64,000 nucleotides of DNA from Alphaproteobacteria bacterium. GTDB taxonomy: Bacteria > Myxococcota_A > UBA796 > CAJQPC01. The translations under genes were made by a program, and so were the position numbers. The stretch is from contig JACKEV010000011.1 of NCBI GenBank assembly GCA_020632795.1, positions 310,001 through 374,000 on the forward strand, written 5' to 3'. The notes under the pieces were generated by a model that saw nothing but the letters and a program-made list of their open reading frames with translations, had not been told where the DNA came from and ran no database searches. This document shows, piece after piece, positions 34,979 to 43,273 of the stretch (within the stretch, counting starts at the first letter, position 1; each line of letters begins with the position of its first letter).

Positions 34979-36520
34979 ATGGAATCCTTCGGCGCCCTCT
35001 CCCTGCTGCCCGCCGCGCTGGCCATCGGCCTGGCGCTGTTCACCCGCAACGTCTACCTGTCGCTGTTCTGCGCGACCTGGATGGCGGGCACCTTCCTGAC
35101 GGACTTCAACCCGCTCAGCGGGCTCATCCACGCCATCGATCCCTTCGTGCTCGACGCGCTGGCGGACCGCGATCACATGAAGGTGACGCTGTTCTCGCTG
35201 TTCATCGGCGCGACGGTCGGCATCGTGTCCGCCGGGGGCGGGACCCGCGCCCTGGTCGAGGTGCTGGTCAGCTTCGCCCGCAGCCGCCGCAGCGGCATGA
35301 CCGCGACCTGGCTCGCCGGGCTGGCGGTGTTCTTCGACGACTACGCCAACTGCCTCATCGTGGGCAGCGCCATGCGCTCCCTGGGCGACCGGCTGCACAT
35401 CTCTCGCGAGAAGCTGGCCTACATCGTGGACTCCACCGCCGCGCCCATCGCCTCCATCGCGCTGGTCAGCACCTGGATCGGCTACGAGGTGGGCCTGATG
35501 GAGCAGGGCCTGGAGAAGGCCGGGGTCGACCTGGACGCCTACGCCTTCTTCATCGAGGGCATCGGCTACCGCTTCTACAGCATCTTCACCATCTTCTTCG
35601 TGGCGGCGGTGGCCCTGAGCGGGCGGGACTTCGGGCCGATGCACGAGGCCGAGCTGCGCGCCCAGCGCCCCTCCACCGAGCAGGACCACGAGCCGGCGCC
35701 CGACGACGAGCCCCACCCGGGCCCCGCCCGCGCCCTTCTGGCGGCGGTGCCCGTGCTCGCGCTCATCGGGGTGACCTTCGCCAACCTGTGGATCGTCGGC
35801 AGCGCCGCGGCCCCCGATGGCGCCCGCATCTTCGAGATCATCGGCGGCGCGGACGGCTACGACGCGATGCTGCTGGGCTCGCTGGTGGCGATGGTGCTCG
35901 CCGGGGTGATGGCCTGGGCCATGCGGACCCTGCCCGCGGGCGACGTCATCGACGCCGGGCTGGAGGGCATGAAGCAGCTCTTCGAGGCCCTGGTGGTGCT
36001 GATGCTGGCGTGGTCGCTGGGCTCGGCCATCGGGGAGCTGGACGCGGCGGGCTACCTGGTGACCGTGCTGGAGTCCTCGCTGGCCGCGCCCTGGCTGCCG
36101 ACGGTGGTGTTCCTGGTGTCCGCGGTCACCGCCTTCGCCACCGGCACCAGCTTCGGCACGATGGCCATCGTCATGCCGGTGGTGATCCCGCTGTCCTTCG
36201 CCATCTCCGCCGACCCGGTCATCCCCCTGGCGGCCAGCGGGGCGGTGCTCTCCGGGGCCTGCTGGGGCGACCACTGCTCGCCGATCTCCGACACCACGGT
36301 GCTGTCTGCGGTGGGCACGGGCTGCGATCTGGTGAGCCACGTCCGCACCCAGCTCCCCTATGCGCTGGTCAGCGGGGCGATCTCGGTGGTGCTGGGCACG
36401 ATCCCGGCGGGCTTCGGCGCGCCGCTGTGGATCGTCCTGCCGCTGGGCATCGCGGCCTGCGTGCTCGCTGTGGTGGGGCTGGGCAAGCCGGTGGAGCAGC
36501 CGAGGGCGGCGGCGGCCTGA
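34979..36520 (+). CDS. NhaC-family Na+/H+ antiporter
   Basis: 513 residues and about twelve hydrophobic helices. The hallmark segment is VFFDDYANCLIVGSAMRSLGDRLHISREKLAYIVDSTAAP, matching the NhaC/YuiF family's Asp pair and DST(A/S)AP motif. A second diagnostic block is FGTMAIVMPVVIPL with SGACWGDHCSPISDTT. A hydrophilic cytoplasmic loop at about 215-250 is His/Asp-rich. It is expected to export Na+ (or exchange an amino-acid metabolite) for protons at the inner membrane. It starts 42 bases from the divergent SDR gene and ends stop-to-stop with the carotenoid oxygenase gene. Confidence 0.88.
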   Translation: MESFGALSLLPAALAIGLALFTRNVYLSLFCATWMAGTFLTDFNPLSGLIHAIDPFVLDALADRDHMKVTLFSLFIGATVGIVSAGGGTRALVEVLVSFARSRRSGMTATWLAGLAVFFDDYANCLIVGSAMRSLGDRLHISREKLAYIVDSTAAPIASIALVSTWIGYEVGLMEQGLEKAGVDLDAYAFFIEGIGYRFYSIFTIFFVAAVALSGRDFGPMHEAELRAQRPSTEQDHEPAPDDEPHPGPARALLAAVPVLALIGVTFANLWIVGSAAAPDGARIFEIIGGADGYDAMLLGSLVAMVLAGVMAWAMRTLPAGDVIDAGLEGMKQLFEALVVLMLAWSLGSAIGELDAAGYLVTVLESSLAAPWLPTVVFLVSAVTAFATGTSFGTMAIVMPVVIPLSFAISADPVIPLAASGAVLSGACWGDHCSPISDTTVLSAVGTGCDLVSHVRTQLPYALVSGAISVVLGTIPAGFGAPLWIVLPLGIAACVLAVVGLGKPVEQPRAAAA

Positions 36521-37876
36521 CTACGCCTCCACCCACGCCCCGTGGAAGGTCAGCGGCACGTGGTGGTCGAACCAGCAGCGCGCCAGCGCCCCCTCGGGCA
36601 GCCGGTCGGCGGCGTAGACCGCCAGCGCGCTCTGGTGTCGCGCCCCATCGTACTCCAGGCAGAGCACCCACCCCGCGCCCCCGGGCTCAGGCACGAAGAT
36701 CGGCTCGGAGGCCACGGCGTCCGCCCCGAGCGCGAGCTGGTCGACCGCGCCGTCGTCCGGTGCCAGGCGGGCCAGGGTGTCGCGGCCCTCGGCGTGGCCC
36801 AGCACCACCGCGGCGTCGTGGCGCTGCCCCTCCTGGGCCGGGTCGATGCGGGGGAAGTCGCAGGACAGCCCCAGCGGCGTGCTCTCGAAGCCCTGGGACG
36901 CCGGCCGCACCCGCGCGCGGTGGTAGACCGGCATCGCGATGTCCGAGGCGTCCAGGGCGTCGATCGCCCCGATGGAGTCGAAGTCGGGGTAGCGGCAGTA
37001 GTCCACCACCACGGCGTCGCCGTCCTCGAAGGCGTTGGCGAAGTGCCACTGGAAGAAGGGCTCCACGGTGAACCGGGCCGGGCGCTCGGGGTCGTCCAGG
37101 GGCACCACGATGACCTCGGTGCCCAGCTCAGGTCGCCACTGGAGCAGCTTCTCGAAGGGGCCGATCCCCGCGATGGCCCGCCACAGGTTCACCGTGACCG
37201 GGTTGACGAAGAGCACGAGGTGCCGCGCGGTGACGATGAAGTCGTGGAGCATGGTGTTCCGGGGCAGGGGCACGAAGCCCAGGCGGCGGCAGGCGCCCCC
37301 GCGCGGCCAGGCGTAGAGCACGACGCCGGGCTCGCGCCCGTAGCGCAGCCCGATGTTGAAGACCGTGTCCAGGGACGCCACCCGGTGGGGGTGGGCGCTG
37401 AAGGAGCGCTCGATGACCCCGTCGAGGTCGCGCTCGCCCCGGGTGTCCAGGGTGTCCGGGTCGACCGCCACCGGGCGGCAGGCCTCCATCAGGGCGTAGA
37501 GCCCGTCGTTCCACCACAGCACGCTGGTGTTGGCGGTGTTCTTCTCCCGGTCGGCCCAGGCCCGACGCATGCGGGTGGGCCAGGGGGCGCCGAAGCCGTA
37601 GAGCAGCCGCCCGGCCTCGGTCTCCTCGTTGAAGCCGGCGGTGCGGACCAGGCGGACCGCCCCCTGGGCGGCGCCGTCGCCAAGGCGCACCGCGCTCACC
37701 GCGCCGTCGCCCTCGAAGATGTGGGTGTAGCGGCGCCCGAAGCGGCCGGTCAGGGCGGGGCCGTTTCGGTAGAGCGTGCCGCGCAGGCCAGGGGGCAGCG
37801 CCCCCTCCACATGCAGGGGCTCGAAGCCGTGCTCACGAGGGAGATCCTCAAGGATGCGCTTCCTGGCGTTCATCAT
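36521..37876 (-). CDS. carotenoid cleavage oxygenase (RPE65/CCD family)
   Basis: 451 residues, a seven-bladed propeller non-haem Fe(II) dioxygenase. The four iron-ligand His motifs are in order: FSAHPHR, MLHDF, QWHFANAF and LTFHGAW near the C-terminus. The N-terminal GALPPGLRGTLYRNGPAL is diagnostic of the family. Expected chemistry is oxidative cleavage of a conjugated double bond in a carotenoid or stilbene. It is divergent from a TetR gene with two palindromes between, so it is the likely regulated target. Confidence 0.92.
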   Translation of the reverse strand: MMNARKRILEDLPREHGFEPLHVEGALPPGLRGTLYRNGPALTGRFGRRYTHIFEGDGAVSAVRLGDGAAQGAVRLVRTAGFNEETEAGRLLYGFGAPWPTRMRRAWADREKNTANTSVLWWNDGLYALMEACRPVAVDPDTLDTRGERDLDGVIERSFSAHPHRVASLDTVFNIGLRYGREPGVVLYAWPRGGACRRLGFVPLPRNTMLHDFIVTARHLVLFVNPVTVNLWRAIAGIGPFEKLLQWRPELGTEVIVVPLDDPERPARFTVEPFFQWHFANAFEDGDAVVVDYCRYPDFDSIGAIDALDASDIAMPVYHRARVRPASQGFESTPLGLSCDFPRIDPAQEGQRHDAAVVLGHAEGRDTLARLAPDDGAVDQLALGADAVASEPIFVPEPGGAGWVLCLEYDGARHQSALAVYAADRLPEGALARCWFDHHVPLTFHGAWVEA

Positions 37877-37903
37877 GTCTCCGGGTTTGGGGGGCGTTCC
37901 TCA

Positions 37904-37922
37904 ATGTAATAAGTTCTTACAT
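37904..37922. promoter_or_regulatory. candidate TetR operator, site 1
   Basis: ATGTAATAAGTTCTTACAT is a 19-base near-palindrome with arms ATGTAA and TTACAT in the divergent region between the carotenoid oxygenase and TetR genes. It shares GTTCTTACAT with the second site 25 bases downstream. Confidence 0.65.
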
Positions 37923-37928
37923 CTGGCC

Positions 37929-37947
37929 ATGCAAGAGGTTCTTACAT
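37929..37947. promoter_or_regulatory. candidate TetR operator, site 2
   Basis: ATGCAAGAGGTTCTTACAT is a 19-base palindrome with one mismatch per arm pair and strong symmetry around GG. It lies directly before the TetR ribosome-binding site (AGAAGG, 37948-37953), where binding would block both divergent genes. The centre-to-centre distance to site 1 is 25 bases. Confidence 0.65.
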
Positions 37948-37958
37948 AGAAGGTGCCC

Positions 37959-38594
37959 ATGACTCGCCGTCGCTACCACCACGGAGACCTCAAGCGCGCC
38001 CTGATGGACAGCGCCCTGCGCCTCATCGAGCGGGTGGGCCCCCAGGGCTTCACCATGTCTGATCTGGCCCGCGAGGCCGAGGTCTCCTCGGGCGCGCCCT
38101 ACCGGCACTTCAAGGACAAGGCCGACCTGCTGGAGGCCCTCGCCCTGGAGGGCGTGGCGCTGGCCGAAGAGGTGGTCGCCCAGGAGCAGGCCCGCGCGGG
38201 CGAGGTCTCCGCGATGCACGCCTGGCGCACGCTGGGGGTGGCCACCGTCGTGTTCGCGGCGACATACCCGGCCTACTACCGGGTGATGAACGCCCCGGAG
38301 ATCCTGGACCGCCAGAAGGTGCCCCGCTTCGCCGAGGCCCAGGCCAGGCTCGACGCCATCGCCGACCAGCTCCTGGCCGCCGCCCACGCGTCCGGCGAGC
38401 TGGTGCGTACTGAGCCGGGCTTCACCCTGCTGGCCGCCCAGGCCACGATGTACGGCCTCTCCCGCATGATCGTGGACGGCGTGATGTCCCCGGTCACCCC
38501 CGACGAGGCGCGCGCGCTCGCCGAGGGAGTCGCCGGGGTGCTGGGCTACGGGCTGGTGCCGCGCGAGGACAGCCCCGCGCAGACCGGCGGCTGA
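37959..38594 (+). CDS. TetR-family transcriptional regulator
   Basis: 211 residues. The N-terminal HTH (YHHGDLKRALMDSALRLIE, FTMSDLAREAEVSSGAPYRHFKDKADLL) is classical TetR; the C-terminal ligand-binding domain resembles TetR_C_33-type regulators of lipid or steroid-like ligands. ATG 37959 has AGAAGG 5 bases upstream; a GTG two codons before is less likely. It probably represses itself and the divergent carotenoid oxygenase through the two palindromes, with release by a hydrophobic ligand (inference). Confidence 0.9.
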   Translation: MTRRRYHHGDLKRALMDSALRLIERVGPQGFTMSDLAREAEVSSGAPYRHFKDKADLLEALALEGVALAEEVVAQEQARAGEVSAMHAWRTLGVATVVFAATYPAYYRVMNAPEILDRQKVPRFAEAQARLDAIADQLLAAAHASGELVRTEPGFTLLAAQATMYGLSRMIVDGVMSPVTPDEARALAEGVAGVLGYGLVPREDSPAQTGG

Positions 38595-40628
38595 TCAGGC
38601 CCCGTCCAGGAAGCGCTGCACGCCCCGGGCGATGGCGTCGCCCAGCAGCTCGGTCGCGCCCGGTCGGGCCAGCGCCGCCGCGCCGTAGGGGTGGGCCATC
38701 GAGCCCACCTCAACCAGGCAGGCCGCCGTGCCGGGGTCGTGCCAGTCGGGGTGGAGCACCGCCATCGGGCCGCTGTAGACGGGCACCGAGCCGCCGGTGG
38801 CCGCCCCCAGCTCGCGGCTGATGCGGTGGGCCAGGGCCAGGGAGTCCGGGCTGGGGCTGCGGCCGTCCTCTGCGAACACCCGCACCTCGGGGCCGGCGTG
38901 GTCGGACCGCCCGCTGTCCGCGTGCAGGGAGACGAAGGCGCGGGCGCGCTGGCCTCGGGCGACGGCGATGCGCTCCCCGAGGGGCAGGTTGTAGTCCCCG
39001 TCCCGGGTGAGGGCCGCGCCGCGCCCCAGGGCCTGCTGCACCCGCCAGCCCAGGCGCAGGTTGAGGTCCTTCTCCGCGGGCAGGTCGGGGTGGCGCCCCC
39101 CGAAGGCCGTGGAGCGCCCGGCGTCCGACGCCCCGCCGTGCCCCGGGTCCAGCACCACGCCGGCGTAGGCGGTGATCGGCTGGCCTCGGTCTCCCGGCAT
39201 CCGGTGGCGGTTGGGGATGGGGAAGTCGCCGGGTCCCATGGGGTCGCTGGGCGTGCTGACGATGTTCAGCTCCCGCGCGATCCGGTTGAGGTTCGGCATC
39301 ACGCCGATCTTGTCGTTGGTGGACTGGGAGGCGGTGTTGAACAGGGCGTTGGTGAGCTGCGTCCGCATGCTCGCGGCGCTCAGGACCTGGTTGTTGTGGG
39401 CCCGCTTGTACATCGACTGTACCAGCACCGCCGCGCCGGCCACGATGGGGCTGGCGCTGGAGGTCCCGCTGAAGGTGTCGGTGTACTGGGTGGTGCTGGT
39501 GCCGGTCCAGCCGTCGCCCGTGGTCGTGACGTTCTCGCCCCAGCCGAAGCAGTCGATGCGGCTGCCGTAGCAGGAGAAGTTCATCCGCCGGTGGGGCGCG
39601 TTCGATGAGGCGGCGCCGACGATGATCGCGCCGGACTCGCGGAAGTCCGCGTGCCCCCGCTTGAGGATGTACTTGTTGCTGGTGTCCCGGAAGTTGTCCA
39701 GGTTGTGACCGCCGTTGCCGGCCGCCTCCACGACGATGCGGCCCAGCCAGGTGGCCACCCGGATGGCCGCCCAGGTGTCCAGCTCCACCTCCACGGGGAG
39801 GTTCTGCTGGGTGCCCATCGTGGTCTGGGCCTCCAGCAGGATGACGTCACCGGCGTTGGTGTTCAGGACGGCGCTGATGATGGCGTCGCTGGTGTTGTAG
39901 TTGGTGTTCGTGCGCCACTGGGAGACCACCTTGCCGGTGGCGAGGTGGGCGATGCCGAGCACGCCGAGGGTGTTGTCCTGGCCCAGGACCTCGCCCAGGA
40001 CGGCGGTGCCGTGCCCGTGATAATCCTTGTTCAAGCCGGAGATGAGCTGGATGTTGGCGCCGGTGAGGTCCTCGTGGTTGAGGGTCCAGCCGCGCTCCAG
40101 GTCGACGAAGGTCACCCCCTGCCCCTTGCCGTTGGGCAGGGTCCAGGCGTGCCGGGCGTCGATGCCCACGGGCGCGGCGTTCAGGTAGCCCTGGTTGCCG
40201 GAGCGGGGGTTCCGGGTGGGCGCGACCGGCGGCGCCACCGGGGGCCCCTGCACATACGCGGACTCCAACCCGGTCAGCTCGCTCGCCCAGCCGACGACGT
40301 GCTCCGGCTCGGCGTTGGGCGGCACCACCACCGCGAAGAAGTTCTCCAGGTTGGGGGCCCGCTCCCCGGACCCGGCGGCCGCCTGGGCGGCGGAGCGCAT
40401 CTGGCGGAGCTGCTCCGCGCTCGCTGACTGGAAGAGCCGCTCGATCCGCGCGCCCTGGAACACCCGCGTCCACTCCCCCTGCGGGCCCCGCGCGGTCGGT
40501 CCGGCGAAGTACTGGGGCTGCTGCCCGGGGGGCCAGGGGACCTGGACGTCATCCTGGAACTTGACGACGACCCTGCGCTCGTACTCGGGCTGCGGGGCCT
40601 CGCGGCGCTGCGCGGCGGTGGGCTGCAT
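38595..40628 (-). CDS. subtilisin-like protease fused to N-acetylmuramoyl-L-alanine amidase
   Basis: 677 residues. About 130 residues of Pro/Gln-rich lead and an inhibitor-like segment precede an S8 peptidase domain (about 150-455) with catalytic D176 (FVDLERGW), H206 (HGHGTAV) and S390 (GTSSASP). Residues about 488-677 form an amidase_3 domain with VLDPGHGG (H497), E519, SLHADS and VEVGSM zinc and catalytic residues. Both enzymes look intact. The ATG at 40628 has AGGAG close upstream. No signal peptide is visible, so export by a non-Sec route or release on lysis must be assumed. It would be a combined protein- and peptidoglycan-cutting enzyme. Confidence 0.85.
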   Translation of the reverse strand: MQPTAAQRREAPQPEYERRVVVKFQDDVQVPWPPGQQPQYFAGPTARGPQGEWTRVFQGARIERLFQSASAEQLRQMRSAAQAAAGSGERAPNLENFFAVVVPPNAEPEHVVGWASELTGLESAYVQGPPVAPPVAPTRNPRSGNQGYLNAAPVGIDARHAWTLPNGKGQGVTFVDLERGWTLNHEDLTGANIQLISGLNKDYHGHGTAVLGEVLGQDNTLGVLGIAHLATGKVVSQWRTNTNYNTSDAIISAVLNTNAGDVILLEAQTTMGTQQNLPVEVELDTWAAIRVATWLGRIVVEAAGNGGHNLDNFRDTSNKYILKRGHADFRESGAIIVGAASSNAPHRRMNFSCYGSRIDCFGWGENVTTTGDGWTGTSTTQYTDTFSGTSSASPIVAGAAVLVQSMYKRAHNNQVLSAASMRTQLTNALFNTASQSTNDKIGVMPNLNRIARELNIVSTPSDPMGPGDFPIPNRHRMPGDRGQPITAYAGVVLDPGHGGASDAGRSTAFGGRHPDLPAEKDLNLRLGWRVQQALGRGAALTRDGDYNLPLGERIAVARGQRARAFVSLHADSGRSDHAGPEVRVFAEDGRSPSPDSLALAHRISRELGAATGGSVPVYSGPMAVLHPDWHDPGTAACLVEVGSMAHPYGAAALARPGATELLGDAIARGVQRFLDGA

Positions 40629-40739
40629 GGGGCACTCCTGAAGGCGGATCGCAGGAGCGGCATGCAAATTCCGGGCCGCAGAGGGCCCCGTTCAGGCCCC
40701 CCTCGGGGCAAGCTCGGCGCTGATCCGCGGGGCAGGGCA

Positions 40740-40753
40740 TGCCCGATCGGGCA
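40740..40753. terminator. 14-base perfect palindrome after the AMMECR1-toroid gene
   Basis: TGCCCGATCGGGCA lies 18 bases beyond the stop of the minus-strand gene at 40771 and before the start of the next minus-strand gene. It can form a 5-bp stem with a 4-base loop but lacks a T tract. It could be a terminator or an operator in the 142-base gap. Confidence 0.3.
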
Positions 40754-40770
40754 CGGTCGGTTGGGCAGGG

Positions 40771-43179
40771 CTACCGCGGGGCGCCGTCCTCGGGCGGGTT
40801 GGCCTGGGGCAGCTTGCCGTCGGGGGCGGGCGCGGGCATGCGGCGCTGGCTGGCCTCCAGCACCTGCCGGAAGGTGCTCAGGCGCACCTCCTCGGGCAGG
40901 TTCGGGTCCTCCCGGGCGGCCATCAGGTACTGGTAGAGGGCGCTGAGGGCGTGGTGCACGTAGTCGATGCGCACCTTGGTCTCGTTGAGCGCGTAGCGGG
41001 TGCCGCCGCGGACCTCGTCGCCCCGGGTGAAGGGGTAGATCTGGTGGTCGTCGAACTGCATCTGCAGCGCGAGGCGCACCGACTCGCGGGTGGCCCGCTC
41101 GAAGAAGGGGGCCTCCTCGGGGCGGGCGCGCAGGGCGAGCTGGTAGGCGGCGGCGGTGCCCTCGGCGTAGCAGAAGGCCTGCATCGCGGGCAGCTCGCGG
41201 GGCATCTTGTAGTAACCGCCCACGTAGTCCGGCCAGGGGGTGCGGTCGGACTGCCACTGGTAGGTCTCGATCATCCAGCGGGCGACCCGCAGGCCGAAGT
41301 CCACGAAGCGGTCGTCGCCGGTGGCCCGGTGGTAGGCGTTGGCCGCCATCACCGACCAGGGGCCGAACTGGACCAGCTCCAGCCGGGTGCTGTTGGCGTA
41401 GGTGTGCGCCGGCCAGGGGCTCTCCGGGTTGCGCTGGGTGACCCGCGCGTCCCACCAGGGCTCGTAGAACTCCAGGAACTTCGGCAGGGGGGCCAGCCAC
41501 TTCTCGTCGCCGGTGTACTCATAGAGCATCACCAGGGCGAGCGCGGCCTCGCCGGGCACGATGTCGTTCTCCTCCTCGGCGTAGGGGTGGTCGTCGGGCA
41601 CGTAGTAGGGGTCGAAGCGGCCGTCCTCCTCCTGCATGAACAGGGTGAAGTTGCCGAACCGCACCATCAGGTCGTCCCACTGGTGGTCGTCGGTGGCCCG
41701 CGCGAGGTCGATCATGCCCATGAGCCCGACCACGACCGCGCCCAGCTTGCGGTTGTTGTCGAACTCGATGAAGCTCATGTCGCCCTCGTCCTTGCGGAAG
41801 CGCAGGGTGAAGTCCAGGGCGCTGCGGGCGCCCTCCAGGAACTCGGGCCGGGGATCGACGTGCCAGGCCTGGACGAGGTTCCAGGTGGCCAGGGTGTGGC
41901 GCACGAGGTTGTACTCGTCGGAGTAACGGTTCTCCGCGGGCCACTGCTTGTAGGTGACCTGGCCGGGCTCGTAGCGCAGGGGCTGGTCGTTGGGGTGGAG
42001 GTTGCGCAGGTACCACTCGCCGGCCATCACGATGCTGCGCTCGATGGCGGGCAGGTCGACCTGGCGCATCGTGACCGGCGGCACCCCCCGGAACAGCGGC
42101 AGGAGCAGGCCGTCGGGCATGTGCAGGTAGTCGCTGGTGCGGATCTTCTCGAGGGTGTTGTCGCCCTCACGCCAGGGACGGCGGGCGCTGAGGTTGAACT
42201 GCTTGGCCGCCGCGCGCAGCAGCTTGTCGGGCTCGCGGTAGGACCGGGTGTAGGACACCGCCCCCGGGAAGACGGCCGCCTGGCCCAGCTCCTGGTCGAT
42301 GATGATGGTGCCGTCGATGCCCATCTCCCACAGATCCCAGAGGTCGTCCTCCTCGAAGGCGAGCACCATCGTGCGCTCGGTGACCATGTGGAGCTCGACG
42401 ATGAGGTCGTCCACCCGCTCGGACAGCTTCGGGAAGCCGTCCCACTCGACGTAGCGGCGGTGCTCCCGCTCCAGGTCCCGGGCCAGCTCGCGGACGCAGT
42501 TGTCCAGCTCGGGGCGGAAGCACATGCCGACGGCGACCTCGCGACCGCCGGTGGCCGCGCGCACGCTGGCGATGAGGTTCCAGCGGTTGCCGAAGGGGGG
42601 CTGGATGTTGGGGAGCGCCGGGGGGTCCTCGCCCTTGAGCAGCTCGCGCAGGCGCAGCGCCAACACGTTGGCGAGCTGGGGCGGGAAGATGCGGGACTCG
42701 ACCATCGGGGCGTAGAGCAGGTACTCGGCGTCCACGGCCAGCAGCACGAAGTGCTCCCGGAAGTCGTCGTGGTAGAGCCGCGAGGCCACCGCGCTGCCCC
42801 GATCCACCGAGGGGGCCACGTCCCGGCGCAGCAGCACGTAGCTGATCTCCCGGTCGGCCAGGGCCTTGGCGACGGCCGCCTCGTCGTTGGCCCACCACAT
42901 CGCGTCCAGCGCGGGGTCGCCGAACAGGGCGGAGACCTCGGTGGCCTCGGGCACCCCCTTGAGCTTCGTGGGCGCGTCGCTCATCAGCTTGCCGGGGCGT
43001 TTGTCCAGCAGGACCGCGATCTTCCCGTGGAGCGACGCGGCCCCGACCGCGCCCAGGGCCCGCTCCAGCCGCCCCTCGGGGGTGGGGGCGGTGGCCACGA
43101 TGCCCTCGTCCACCACCGCGACCCCCGCCGGGTTGCAGGACGCGAGGAGGGCGAGGATCGCGAGCAGGGCGAGGCGCAT
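40771..43179 (-). CDS. lipoprotein with AMMECR1-like domain and alpha/alpha toroid
   Basis: 802 residues. The signal MRLALLAILALLASC ends in a lipobox (Cys 15). Residues about 200-390 match the AMMECR1 plan: LIASVRAATGGREVAVGMC, LSERVDDLIVELHMVTERTMVL, then IDGTIIIDQELGQAAVFP. The rest (about 400-780) is a set of paired helices with aromatic-acidic repeats such as YNLVRHTLATWNLVQAW and AYQLALRARPEEAPFF, resembling the alpha/alpha6 toroid of glycosyl hydrolases and epimerases. A GGAG precedes the ATG. A sugar-acting or structural role in the periplasm is inferred; the fusion is unusual. Confidence 0.75.
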   Translation of the reverse strand: MRLALLAILALLASCNPAGVAVVDEGIVATAPTPEGRLERALGAVGAASLHGKIAVLLDKRPGKLMSDAPTKLKGVPEATEVSALFGDPALDAMWWANDEAAVAKALADREISYVLLRRDVAPSVDRGSAVASRLYHDDFREHFVLLAVDAEYLLYAPMVESRIFPPQLANVLALRLRELLKGEDPPALPNIQPPFGNRWNLIASVRAATGGREVAVGMCFRPELDNCVRELARDLEREHRRYVEWDGFPKLSERVDDLIVELHMVTERTMVLAFEEDDLWDLWEMGIDGTIIIDQELGQAAVFPGAVSYTRSYREPDKLLRAAAKQFNLSARRPWREGDNTLEKIRTSDYLHMPDGLLLPLFRGVPPVTMRQVDLPAIERSIVMAGEWYLRNLHPNDQPLRYEPGQVTYKQWPAENRYSDEYNLVRHTLATWNLVQAWHVDPRPEFLEGARSALDFTLRFRKDEGDMSFIEFDNNRKLGAVVVGLMGMIDLARATDDHQWDDLMVRFGNFTLFMQEEDGRFDPYYVPDDHPYAEEENDIVPGEAALALVMLYEYTGDEKWLAPLPKFLEFYEPWWDARVTQRNPESPWPAHTYANSTRLELVQFGPWSVMAANAYHRATGDDRFVDFGLRVARWMIETYQWQSDRTPWPDYVGGYYKMPRELPAMQAFCYAEGTAAAYQLALRARPEEAPFFERATRESVRLALQMQFDDHQIYPFTRGDEVRGGTRYALNETKVRIDYVHHALSALYQYLMAAREDPNLPEEVRLSTFRQVLEASQRRMPAPAPDGKLPQANPPEDGAPR

Positions 43180-43273
43180 GGGGGCTCCGAGGGTCGTCAC
43201 CGCAGAGTGACCTGTCGACACCGGGGGGGCAAGGTGGCGAGCCTGAGCCGGCCGCAGTATCCTCCCGCCGCCG

